Positions 6,706 through 13,946 of a DNA stretch of 20,614 nucleotides are shown here, piece after piece. Numbering within the stretch: the stretch's first letter is position 1; every line of letters starts with the position of its first letter. The notes under the pieces were generated by a model. That model was not told the origin of the DNA. It saw only the letters and a list, made by a program, of their open reading frames with translations, and did not search any database. The translations under genes were made by a program, and so were the position numbers. This DNA is from a virus, in the IMG/VR virus record IMGVR_UViG_3300005617_000450, positions 1 to 20,614 of that record; one strand, given 5' to 3'.

Positions 6706-6719
6706 GGGCGGAAACGCCC
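6706..6719 (+). promoter_or_regulatory. GAAA-tetraloop hairpin after scaffold gene
   Basis: GGGCG-GAAA-CGCCC, a perfect 5-bp stem closed by a GNRA tetraloop, 7 bases after the scaffold stop. A similar CGCG-GAAA-CGCG hairpin occurs at 18686-18697. Such loops are very stable in RNA and may protect or separate transcripts. Confidence 0.55.
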
Positions 6720-6814
6720 AAGCCTTCTATGAGAGTCGAGTTCGAGAGAACCACACGGGCCTGACTCCAACAACACAGCCGCGAGAGACCCGGGCCTAAC
6801 GGCCTACCGGCACC

Positions 6815-6842
6815 GAGCGAGAGGCATTCCCGCCTCTCGCTC
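6815..6842 (+). promoter_or_regulatory. strong 11-bp hairpin upstream of capsid gene
   Basis: GAGCGAGAGGC (6815-6825) pairs perfectly with GCCTCTCGCTC (6832-6842) around the loop ATTCCC. There is no following T-run, so it is not a classic intrinsic terminator. A role in mRNA processing or 5'-end stabilisation of capsid mRNA fits better. Confidence 0.75.
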
Positions 6843-6859
6843 ACTTGGAAATTCAAGTG
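6842..6859 (+). promoter_or_regulatory. 6-bp hairpin in the capsid leader
   Basis: CACTTG-GAAATT-CAAGTG follows immediately on the 11-bp hairpin, sharing one base with it. Confidence 0.5.
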
Positions 6860-6874
6860 CGAGGCGTGGCCTCG
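6860..6874 (+). promoter_or_regulatory. 6-bp hairpin beside the capsid ribosome-binding site
   Basis: CGAGGC-GTG-GCCTCG, a tight hairpin. The capsid Shine-Dalgarno GAAGGTG (6874-6880) begins at its last base, so the site stays accessible next to stacked helices. Confidence 0.5.
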
Positions 6875-6887
6875 AAGGTGTTCGAAC

Positions 6888-8117
6888 ATGGGTCTCGATC
6901 TCACCGCATACGATGCGGGGTTGAAGGAGCTGTACACGGGTCAGCGCATGGAGTTCCTGGTCAACGATGACCGGCCGCTCCTCGCGATGCTGCCGAAGAT
7001 GCAGAAGTTCCACGGCAAGAAGTACCCCTTGCCGGTCCAGTACGGCGATCCCCAGTCCCGTGGCGCGACGTTCTCTGAGGCCCAGTCGCGGGCCTCTTCT
7101 GTCAGCTCGCGGGTCGAAGCCTTCGACCTGACGAGGGTCAACGATCACCAGATCGTGATCATCGATAACGAGACGCTGGAGGCTTCGGCTTCGAGCGCGG
7201 GCGCATGGATGGAAGCTCGCAAGTTGGAGATCGACTCCGCGATCAACAACATGTCCAACGCGCTTGAGTTCGCGCTCTTCCGTGGTGGATGGGGTGCCAT
7301 CGGGACGATCTCCTCGTCCACGGGCTCCACCATCACCCTCACGTCCCTCGGCGATGCTCATCAGTTCGCCAAGGGTCTTCAGGTCCAGTTCGCCCAATCG
7401 GAGTCGGGCCACGTCCTCCGTGACAGCGGTGACTACCTCGAAGTCCTCAGCGTCAACCGCCGCACGGGAGTCGTCACCTTCACGGGTGCGGTCTCCGGCA
7501 TCGCGTCGATCGCTGACGGTGACTACATCTTCGTGAAGGGTGACAGGCAGGACAGCGCGACCCCGACGCGTCGTCGTCCGGCTGGCCTCGCAGCATGGGC
7601 ACCGGCAACGGCACCGACCTCCGGAGACTCGTTCTTCGGGGTTGATAGGTCGGCTGACTCGCTCCTTTACGGGCAGTACCACAACGGTGCGAGCGATCCG
7701 GTTGAGGACGCCTTCATCGATGCGATCAACAAGGTGGCTGAGTTCAACTACAAGGTTGATCACATCTTCTGTTCCTACGCGCAGTTCGCGAAGCTCACGA
7801 AGAACCTCACGGACAACCGCCGCTACGTGGATGTTGAGGTCGGCGAGGTCGGCTTCAGGGCCTTCGAGATCAACGGCCCGCGTGGGATGGTCAAGGTCGT
7901 CCCTTCGATCGGATGCCAGCGCAACACCGCGTGGGCTGTCCAGTTGGACAAGCTCAAGCTCTGCTCGCTCGATGAGCCCGTGAGGCTCAACGATTCGGGT
8001 GGCGCAATCCTCCGTCAGGCCAGTGCGGACGGTGTAGAGGTCCGCGTGGTCTCCCGCGTCCAGCTTGGTTGCATGGCACCGGCGAGCATCTGTCAGATCG
8101 CTCTCACCACGGTGTGA
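6888..8117 (+). CDS. major capsid protein (HK97 fold)
   Basis: A 409-residue coat protein. The N-terminal helix region (1-40) is followed by an E-loop-like segment (about 42-75, KKYPLPVQYGDPQSRGATFSE), then the P-domain spine helix (about 96-125). An inserted beta-rich domain spans about 134-220 (GTISSSTGSTITL, GLQVQFAQ, LEVLSVNRRTGVVTFTG). The A-domain includes DHIFCSYAQFAKL (291-303) and a C-terminal strand block (RVVSRVQLGCMAPASICQIAL). It builds the icosahedral shell on the scaffold. GAAGGTG at 6874-6880 is a strong ribosome-binding site, matching its need for high expression. The position after the scaffold confirms the call; no maturation cleavage site is evident. Confidence 0.93.
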   Translation: MGLDLTAYDAGLKELYTGQRMEFLVNDDRPLLAMLPKMQKFHGKKYPLPVQYGDPQSRGATFSEAQSRASSVSSRVEAFDLTRVNDHQIVIIDNETLEASASSAGAWMEARKLEIDSAINNMSNALEFALFRGGWGAIGTISSSTGSTITLTSLGDAHQFAKGLQVQFAQSESGHVLRDSGDYLEVLSVNRRTGVVTFTGAVSGIASIADGDYIFVKGDRQDSATPTRRRPAGLAAWAPATAPTSGDSFFGVDRSADSLLYGQYHNGASDPVEDAFIDAINKVAEFNYKVDHIFCSYAQFAKLTKNLTDNRRYVDVEVGEVGFRAFEINGPRGMVKVVPSIGCQRNTAWAVQLDKLKLCSLDEPVRLNDSGGAILRQASADGVEVRVVSRVQLGCMAPASICQIALTTV

Positions 8118-8119
8118 AC

Positions 8120-8335
8120 ATGGAGAAGCCCTCCCTCTTGCTGGCCCTCATGGGAAAGAAGATGGGCAAGGGCAGCGCGAAGCCTATGCCCGAGGATGAG
8201 TCCGAGCCGGAAGGCGAAGAGGAGTCCTCGGACACGGGCAAGGTTGCTGCCGCTGGGGCCGTGCGCCGCGCCATCGCCAAGGGCGATGACAAGGCGTTGG
8301 CCGACGCACTGTCCGACTTCTACGAATACTGCTGA
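8120..8335 (+). CDS. small acidic hypothetical protein after capsid
   Basis: A 71-residue protein, function unknown. The ATG at 8120 lies 2 bases after the capsid stop, with GGTG at 8111-8114. An upstream in-frame ATG at 8069 would run inside the capsid gene and is rejected. Layout: hydrophobic/basic start (LLLALMGKKMGKG), acidic middle (about 22-37), then a helix with AVRRAIAKGDDKALADALSDFYEYC. A similar C-terminal pattern (Ala-rich helix, GDD, L..AL..F) occurs in many small phage proteins beside head genes. A head accessory role is possible; it is too short for a protease or decoration protein call. Confidence 0.7.
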   Translation: MEKPSLLLALMGKKMGKGSAKPMPEDESEPEGEEESSDTGKVAAAGAVRRAIAKGDDKALADALSDFYEYC

Positions 8336-8347
8336 CGAGGTGCGGCC

Positions 8348-9010
8348 GTGGCCTCTGTGACCCTGACCTCGATCATAGATGCTGCGTTGGCTCGGGCCGG
8401 GATGGAGAACTCAGACTTCATCTCGCGCGCTGAGGCTACGGCCATCGTCAACAATGAGCTGGGAGACCTGTTCGATCTGTTGATCAGCAGGCCCACCAAC
8501 CCGTTCACGACCCTGCTGACCTTCAGCATCGCGACGGGCAACACCTACGCGCTCGCGAGCGACTTCCAGAACTTCAGGGGTCTGGACTTCCAGTGCGGGA
8601 GCGAGTGGACGGAGGTCCATCGTGCGAGCTTCGCCCAACGCAACCGCAGTGCGGCGCGCACCCTCGCCAAGAACCGGCTCTTCGACCTCATAGGGGACAC
8701 GCTCTATGTGACGCCGAGCGAGAACGCCGTGGGGACCTACCGCCTCTGGTATGACCCCCAGTTCGTTGCTCTCGATGAGGTGACGGTGACGAGCATCGAC
8801 CTCCCCAACCGTTGGGAGGAGTACGCGATCAATGGAGCGGCAGCGACCTTCCTTGCGAAGGAAGAGTCAGACCCGAGCGTCTACCTCGCGCTGAAGGCGA
8901 AGGCTGAGGCTCGCATCCTCGCAGCCACCACGGAGAGGGACCGCGGGGCTCCCAGGGCCATCGTGGACGTCTCTGGAGGGTGCATCGAGGATTGGGATGG
9001 CTTCAGGTGA
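8348..9010 (+). CDS. head-tail adaptor (T7 gp11-like)
   Basis: A 220-residue protein in the position of T7 gp11, between capsid and nozzle. N-terminal helices (about 5-48, with ISRAEATAIVNNELGDLFDLLISR) and a central beta region (about 55-145, with Y.L..DF and LIGDTLYVTPSENAVGTYRLWY) lead to a helical C-terminal part (about 153-195, LPNRWEEYAINGAAATFLA). This pattern is typical of podovirus adaptors that bind under the portal and seal the channel. GTG start with an excellent Shine-Dalgarno GAGGTG (8337-8342). The stop overlaps the next GTG by 4 bases. The fold call is by pattern, not by search. Confidence 0.68.
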   Translation: MASVTLTSIIDAALARAGMENSDFISRAEATAIVNNELGDLFDLLISRPTNPFTTLLTFSIATGNTYALASDFQNFRGLDFQCGSEWTEVHRASFAQRNRSAARTLAKNRLFDLIGDTLYVTPSENAVGTYRLWYDPQFVALDEVTVTSIDLPNRWEEYAINGAAATFLAKEESDPSVYLALKAKAEARILAATTERDRGAPRAIVDVSGGCIEDWDGFR

Positions 9011-9336
9011 GTACGAAGCGCTTCGTACTCCCCAGCTACCCTGACAGGCTCCTCCAGAAGCTGGCGGACACCTTCCGTCAGCACGCTGAGGAGTTGCAGG
9101 CTGATGCCTTCGTGGGTGATGGGCTCCTCATCGAAGGACTCGTCTTCACCGCGGGCCAGACGAGGTCCATCGCCCATGGGCTCGGTCGAAGGATCCGGGG
9201 GTGGCTGGAGATCACACCGGCCGATGAGACCACGCGGGTGGCCCTCGTGCCCTCCCATGACAGCGCCACGGACCTCTCCATCCAAGTCCGGGTGACGGCT
9301 ACGAGCGCGGGCAGGGTCAACCTGCGTGTGTACTGA
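9007..9336 (+). CDS. small beta-rich virion-associated hypothetical protein
   Basis: A 109-residue protein starting at the GTG that overlaps the adaptor stop (GTGA). The in-frame ATG at 8980 lies inside the adaptor gene and is not preferred. An N-terminal helix (about 11-35) precedes a beta-rich region containing IAHGLGRRIRGW (55-66) and alternating strands to the end (LSIQVRVTATSAGRVNLRVY). The HGLGR...GW signature is frequent in small proteins of podovirus tail modules. No function can be assigned; a minor tail or connector subunit is the contextual guess. Confidence 0.68.
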   Translation: MSTKRFVLPSYPDRLLQKLADTFRQHAEELQADAFVGDGLLIEGLVFTAGQTRSIAHGLGRRIRGWLEITPADETTRVALVPSHDSATDLSIQVRVTATSAGRVNLRVY

Positions 9337-9338
9337 CG

Positions 9339-12300
9339 ATGCCCCTCCCGACGACCCTCGTAGACATCCCGGTAGCCACGGGCATAGACGAGCATACGGA
9401 TAGGCGCCTCTCCGTCCGTATGAGGTCCCTACTCAACGCCCGCGTGCTCCATACGGGTGCCATAGAGAAGAGGGCGGGGACGGCTTGCATAGCCCTCACG
9501 AACACCAGGTTCGATGCGACCACCCCACCGACCCCCGAGGGCCTCATCGCGTATGGCGGTGAGCTTCTACGCGCGGGCAAGGGCCAGCTTGATACCTACT
9601 GGCCCAACGGCTCGACCTCCGATTGGATCCTGAAGGACAGGTACCCCAGCATCCTCGCGAAGCGGGTCTCCGTGAGCCCCTTCGGCCAGTTCGATTGCGA
9701 CCTCGCGTACTGCGATGGCTACCTCGTGGTGGTCTACCTCTCCCGCTCGGAGGCGGGGACGGATCAGATTTGTGCGGACGTCGTGAACGTCGAAACGGGC
9801 GCCCACATCTTCAGCCGTCATGTCATCGCCAGCGAGACCGCGGGCACCATCACCAACCCCAAGGTCGCGACCGTGGGGAGCCGCGTCGTCATCGGCTACA
9901 GGAAGACCACCACGCTCCTCCTAGACAGCCTCAACCTGTCCACGATGACCTGGGTGGGGGCTACCTTCGCCCTCGCGGGGCTCGTCACCGTGGACGTCGG
10001 GGATGGTCGATGGGACCTCACTGGCACCCCCACTGAAGCCATCGTGGTCGTAGAGACGGAGCTGGGCTCGAACAGGGTCAAGCTGGCCCGTTACAACCCG
10101 GCAACGCTCGTCATCGTCACCACCATCACCACCCTCTCCGGGGTGAGCACGACGGGCCATACAGCTCTGTGCGTCCACTACGGCTACTACACCGGGCGCG
10201 TCCACGTCGGGCTTGGCGTGGACGACACGAGCAACACCCTGGTCAAGGTCCTCGCCCTCTCTGCCGACCTCACCACGGTCCACTACGGCCCCACCACGGC
10301 CATTGCTGAGGCAACCGGGGGAACGGTCTTCAACGTTGGGATCGTAGACACCGACACACAGAACGTCTGGGTGGGAGCGACCTACCGCACCGGCACCACG
10401 GGGACCGCTCGCATACGTTCCAACGCAGTGGGCTCTTCGGGCTCCGTCATCCACAGCACGACGGACGGCCCCAGGGTTGAGAGGGCGGTGCTCATCTCGA
10501 AGCCTTGGATCATCGGGCTCACCGATCCCAGGGTCCATGCAGCGGTCATCAACGACCACTCGACCCATGGGACGGGGTTCGTCGTGGACTTCGGCCAGTA
10601 CACCGAGAACGTCAAGCGGATGGCTGCGACGTTCGCCCCCAGGCAGATGGGGAATCAGAACGGGGCCACGCTCGCGAGCGTGATCGCCAACCGCCGTGGC
10701 ATCTCATCCCTCTCGGGGACGGGGCGGTCCGGGGACTACGTCTATGCATCCTTCCTCTCCGGGGGAGAGCCCGACCTCCCCTACAGGCGCAGTGTCGAAG
10801 CCCTCCGGGTGAAGGTCACCAACGTCGGGGTCATGGCCGTGGACACGGGGCGCGCCCTGGTCCTCGCCGGGGGCTGCCCGAGCATCTATGACCGCCAGCA
10901 AGTCTCAGAGCTGGGCTTCGCATACGAGCCCGATGAGCGAGCCCTCACCCTGACGGGCTCCACGACTGGGGGAGGGCACCTCACCCTCCTGAAGCAATAC
11001 AACGTCAGGCTGGTCTACTCGTGGACGGATGCCCTGGGGGACACGCATCGCAGTGCCCCTAGCAACGCCATAAGCGCGACCCTCGCGGGCACCGAGAACA
11101 CCCTCACGCTCGCGGGCATCCCCAGCCTTCACCTCACCAACCGGGTTGAGTCTTCGAGCGCGGCAGCCGTCCTCATCGAGGTCTACTCGACCGAAGGGGA
11201 TGGGGAGGTCTTCTACCTAAACAAGACCCTCGTCAGCACCGTGGGAGGCGTGGACCAGTCCACGACGTTGACCCAAGCGGACTCGACGCTGAGGCGAGGT
11301 CGGATCCTCTACAGCACGTCAGGCCAGCTAGACCATGTGATCCCTCCCAGCTCGGCGATCGTGCACATGCACCAGGGCGCGGTGATCCTCGGGGGCTGCG
11401 ATACGGATGCGGTCTGGATCTCCCTCCCCGTGGTGGAAGGCGATGGGCTGAGCTTCAACGATGGGTTGGTGATCCCACCCTTCGAGGGCGGGGAGATCAC
11501 CTCCCTCATGACCCTCGATGATGTGCTCGTCACCGCGAAGGCGGACTCCATATGGATCGTCCAAGGCGGGCTGCCCGGGGAGAACGGCCTTCCAACCCCA
11601 GCACCGCCACGACGGCTCGAGAGTGACGTTGGATGCACCCAAGCCCGTGGGGTTCGCAACGCGGGCACCGAGGGGGTCTTGTTCCCCACGACGGCGGGCT
11701 ACGCGATGCTGAAGCGAGACTTCTCCGTGGTCCTCGTGGGGAAGCCCATAGAGACCACGCTAGGGACGAGCCCGACGGATGCGACCCCCCAGACCATCAC
11801 CTCAGCCGTGGCCATGCCCTCTGAGAGCATCGTGCGGCTCACCTACGGTCAGTTCGCGGTCAACTACGACTATCTGAACGGCAACAGCCAACAGCCGTTC
11901 TGGACCGTCAACAGCTACCTCGATGCCACGGTCTCAGAGGGCTCAGCCATCAAGGCCATCGTGGGCGCCTGTCTATGGCAAGGCCGATGGACCTACGTGA
12001 ACGCGGATGGGAAGGTCTTCCAAGAGAGCCTGACGACGTGGAAGGACACCGCCACGGGCCATACGAGCCGCTTCGTCTCTATGGCGGGGACCTCGCATCC
12101 CATCAACGTCAGTGGGATCGCAGGATGGCAGAGGACACGAAGGCTTCACGTCGTCTTCAACGCCTTCTCTGATGCGGTTGAGTTCACCTTCGGACCCCTC
12201 TTCGAGGATGCATCTCCCAGTGTCTTGGAGGATGTGACCTTCAGCATCCCTGTCACCGCCAGCTCTGCGAACCTCGAACGTGAGAAGCACATCGGACAAC

Positions 12301-12449
12301 AGAAGAGCCGTAGCTTCGCGGTGAGCTTCTCCGATGCTGCGTCCCTCGCGGGGACCACGACGGGGCGAGGCATCGCCATCGCGGGCTTTGTAGTCGAGGC
12401 GGGGACGAAGAAGGGCACGAGCAAGCTCGCGGCTGCGAGTAGGGGGTAG
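9339..12449 (+). CDS. tail nozzle / packaged-DNA stabilisation protein (T7 gp12-like)
   Basis: A 1036-residue, strand-dominated protein. The early motif LLNARVLHTGAIEKRAGT (31-48) matches the 'N-x-x-x-x-x-G-x-x-x-(K)R-x-G-T' opening seen in short-tail nozzle and P22-type stabilisation proteins. The C-terminal RGIAIAGFVVEAGTKKGTSKL segment (about 1010-1030) is also typical. Repeated W/G-bearing strands in between fit beta-propeller domains. It is longer than T7 gp12 (about 800), so extra domains are likely, perhaps in the Thr/Val-rich region at about 130-420. It forms the tube below the adaptor and holds DNA in. ATG is 2 bases after the previous stop. Confidence 0.8.
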   Translation: MPLPTTLVDIPVATGIDEHTDRRLSVRMRSLLNARVLHTGAIEKRAGTACIALTNTRFDATTPPTPEGLIAYGGELLRAGKGQLDTYWPNGSTSDWILKDRYPSILAKRVSVSPFGQFDCDLAYCDGYLVVVYLSRSEAGTDQICADVVNVETGAHIFSRHVIASETAGTITNPKVATVGSRVVIGYRKTTTLLLDSLNLSTMTWVGATFALAGLVTVDVGDGRWDLTGTPTEAIVVVETELGSNRVKLARYNPATLVIVTTITTLSGVSTTGHTALCVHYGYYTGRVHVGLGVDDTSNTLVKVLALSADLTTVHYGPTTAIAEATGGTVFNVGIVDTDTQNVWVGATYRTGTTGTARIRSNAVGSSGSVIHSTTDGPRVERAVLISKPWIIGLTDPRVHAAVINDHSTHGTGFVVDFGQYTENVKRMAATFAPRQMGNQNGATLASVIANRRGISSLSGTGRSGDYVYASFLSGGEPDLPYRRSVEALRVKVTNVGVMAVDTGRALVLAGGCPSIYDRQQVSELGFAYEPDERALTLTGSTTGGGHLTLLKQYNVRLVYSWTDALGDTHRSAPSNAISATLAGTENTLTLAGIPSLHLTNRVESSSAAAVLIEVYSTEGDGEVFYLNKTLVSTVGGVDQSTTLTQADSTLRRGRILYSTSGQLDHVIPPSSAIVHMHQGAVILGGCDTDAVWISLPVVEGDGLSFNDGLVIPPFEGGEITSLMTLDDVLVTAKADSIWIVQGGLPGENGLPTPAPPRRLESDVGCTQARGVRNAGTEGVLFPTTAGYAMLKRDFSVVLVGKPIETTLGTSPTDATPQTITSAVAMPSESIVRLTYGQFAVNYDYLNGNSQQPFWTVNSYLDATVSEGSAIKAIVGACLWQGRWTYVNADGKVFQESLTTWKDTATGHTSRFVSMAGTSHPINVSGIAGWQRTRRLHVVFNAFSDAVEFTFGPLFEDASPSVLEDVTFSIPVTASSANLEREKHIGQQKSRSFAVSFSDAASLAGTTTGRGIAIAGFVVEAGTKKGTSKLAAASRG

Positions 12450-12474
12450 CTCGAAACAGTGGTGCCCATCCGAG

Positions 12475-12867
12475 ATGGTCACCGAGCCCTGGGATAGGAC
12501 ACGGCACGCGCCCACCCTTCAGGAGTGGGGCCGCTTGATGGAGAGCTCTGTGGACCTCGCGGCATACCCTCCCGTGGGGGCTGTGGCGATGGATGGCACC
12601 ACTCCCGTGGGGGTGGGGTTCCTGTACACGACCCCCTCAGCCGTGGCGTACCTCGACGGCTTCACCGTAGACCCACGGGCAGCCGTCTTCGCGAAGCGGC
12701 TCGCCTTCCAAGTCATCGTCAGTGCTCTTGTCAGAGAGGCTGAGGAGCGAGGGCACTCGATCCAAGTCGCGATCACCGACCTGCCCGGGGTGTTCGTAGG
12801 TCCGGCTGTCTTCACCGGCAGTGTCTGCCTTGGATCCAACTTCTCCTATTTCGTTCGGAGGGCCTGA
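12475..12867 (+). CDS. degenerate GNAT-like protein in T7 gp13 position
   Basis: A 130-residue protein. Residues about 34-100 resemble GNAT strands beta2-beta4 and helix alpha3: VGAVAMDGTTPVGVGFLY, AVAYLDGFTVDPRA, then RLAFQVIVSALVREAEERG followed by a strand (SIQVAI). The acetyl-CoA loop is not intact: where R-x-x-G-x-G/A is expected it reads DPRAAVFAKRLA without the glycines. Catalysis is therefore doubtful. Its size and place, between the nozzle and the first ejection-type gene, match T7 gene 13 (138 residues), an assembly factor for the internal proteins. GGTG at 12461-12464 precedes ATG by 10 bases. TGATG overlap with the next gene. Confidence 0.55.
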   Translation: MVTEPWDRTRHAPTLQEWGRLMESSVDLAAYPPVGAVAMDGTTPVGVGFLYTTPSAVAYLDGFTVDPRAAVFAKRLAFQVIVSALVREAEERGHSIQVAITDLPGVFVGPAVFTGSVCLGSNFSYFVRRA

Positions 12868-13943
12868 TGCCGCAACTAGGAATGATGGGTCTCATGGCCC
12901 TTGGGAGCGCGCTCGGCTCCGCTGCCGGAGCGATCCCGGGTGCCGTAGCTGCGGGACAGAACAAGTTCACGCCTCGTGATGCCCAGGTCGATGGCAATGC
13001 CTATCAATACGGCGGGCTGACGCCGGAAGAGCAGGCAGCCCAGGGCGCCCAAGGGGACCTCAATACGGCCTTGGGTCAGGACGCGCTGATCAAGTTCACG
13101 CAGGAGCACGGTGGGCCGTCCTTCGCAGGCTACCGGAGGACACAGGACACCGATGCCCTTCGACGTCAGCGAGACGCAGCCGCGGAAGCGGCTCGCAAGG
13201 CTGGTGACAATGCCACGAAGGACGTCAACCGCGACGAACTCTACATCAACGAGATGGCCAAGGGTCGCGACCCTACCAAGGCCGATCTCACCAACGCCTT
13301 GGAGTCTCGCGGGCAGTTCGGGGAAGCCGTTGGGCTCTACCGGAACATGGCCAACGGCCAAGGCCCCACGGCAGCACAGGGGATGCTTCAGCAGGGTACT
13401 GACAGAGCCATAGACGCAGGCTTTGCCCAGGCCAACTCTGCCCGTGGTGGCGGGCTCGCGGCTGCGGCTGCAACCCGACAGGCCATGAGTCAGCAGGGCC
13501 AGCTCATCGCAGGCCAGGCCGCTCAAGCCTCTCAGCTTCGAGCCCAGGAGCAACAGGCGGGCATGCAGGGGCTGGCCTCCACGCTGGCATCCCAGAGGGC
13601 TCAGGACGCCCAAGAGGCGTTCGGACAGGCCAACCTCTCGGATGCCCAGCGCGCCCGAGATGATTCGCTTCGTATGGGCTACGAGAACCTTCGGGCGGGC
13701 ACGAAGACCACCCAGCTCAACGCCAACATGCAGCGTGAGCAGGACAACCAACGCGGCATCATGGGTGCAGATCAGACCCGTGCGGGGATCGCTGGGGCCA
13801 ACGCCGCAGCCAACGCCAAGAACGTCGGCACGGCAGTGCAGGCCCCGATCGCCGGAGCCATCGGTGGGGCTGACATGTACCAACGGATGAGCGCCTCCGG
13901 TGCGTCGTCTGCCGCAAAGCCCTCTTATGGGACATGGAGCTGA
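12867..13943 (+). CDS. ejection-type internal virion protein 1 (T7 gp14 position)
   Basis: A 358-residue Ala/Gln/Gly-rich helical protein. Residues 4-30 form a glycine-spaced hydrophobic segment (ALGSALGSAAGAIPGAVAAG) suited to membrane insertion. The rest is polar helix with heavy Ala and Gln, such as GLAAAAATRQAMSQQGQLIAGQAAQASQLRAQ split over about 195-228, and a C-terminal Ala/Gly-rich stretch (about 303-337). Similar composition is seen in T7 gp14 and P22-type DNA-transfer proteins, which leave the head first and make a pore in the outer membrane. It starts on the TGATG overlap with the upstream gene. The call is from composition and gene order. Confidence 0.68.
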   Translation: MPQLGMMGLMALGSALGSAAGAIPGAVAAGQNKFTPRDAQVDGNAYQYGGLTPEEQAAQGAQGDLNTALGQDALIKFTQEHGGPSFAGYRRTQDTDALRRQRDAAAEAARKAGDNATKDVNRDELYINEMAKGRDPTKADLTNALESRGQFGEAVGLYRNMANGQGPTAAQGMLQQGTDRAIDAGFAQANSARGGGLAAAAATRQAMSQQGQLIAGQAAQASQLRAQEQQAGMQGLASTLASQRAQDAQEAFGQANLSDAQRARDDSLRMGYENLRAGTKTTQLNANMQREQDNQRGIMGADQTRAGIAGANAAANAKNVGTAVQAPIAGAIGGADMYQRMSASGASSAAKPSYGTWS

Positions 13944-13946
13944 TCT

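Noticed and set aside
6729-6764. 11-codon leader peptide frame in the capsid leader
   Set aside because: No ribosome-binding site and no attenuator-like codon run; such short frames are common by chance.
6815-6842. Intrinsic terminator before capsid
   Set aside because: The stem is strong but no T-run follows, and ending transcription just before the capsid gene would need a promoter I cannot see.
6804-7763. 319-codon open frame on the - strand opposite the capsid gene
   Set aside because: It lies over a clear capsid gene; long antisense frames are expected in GC-rich DNA with strong third-position bias, and the product is an Arg/Asp/Val-rich shadow.
12876-13883. 335-codon open frame on the - strand
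   Set aside because: Fully antisense to the first ejection-type gene, no family pattern, low-complexity composition.
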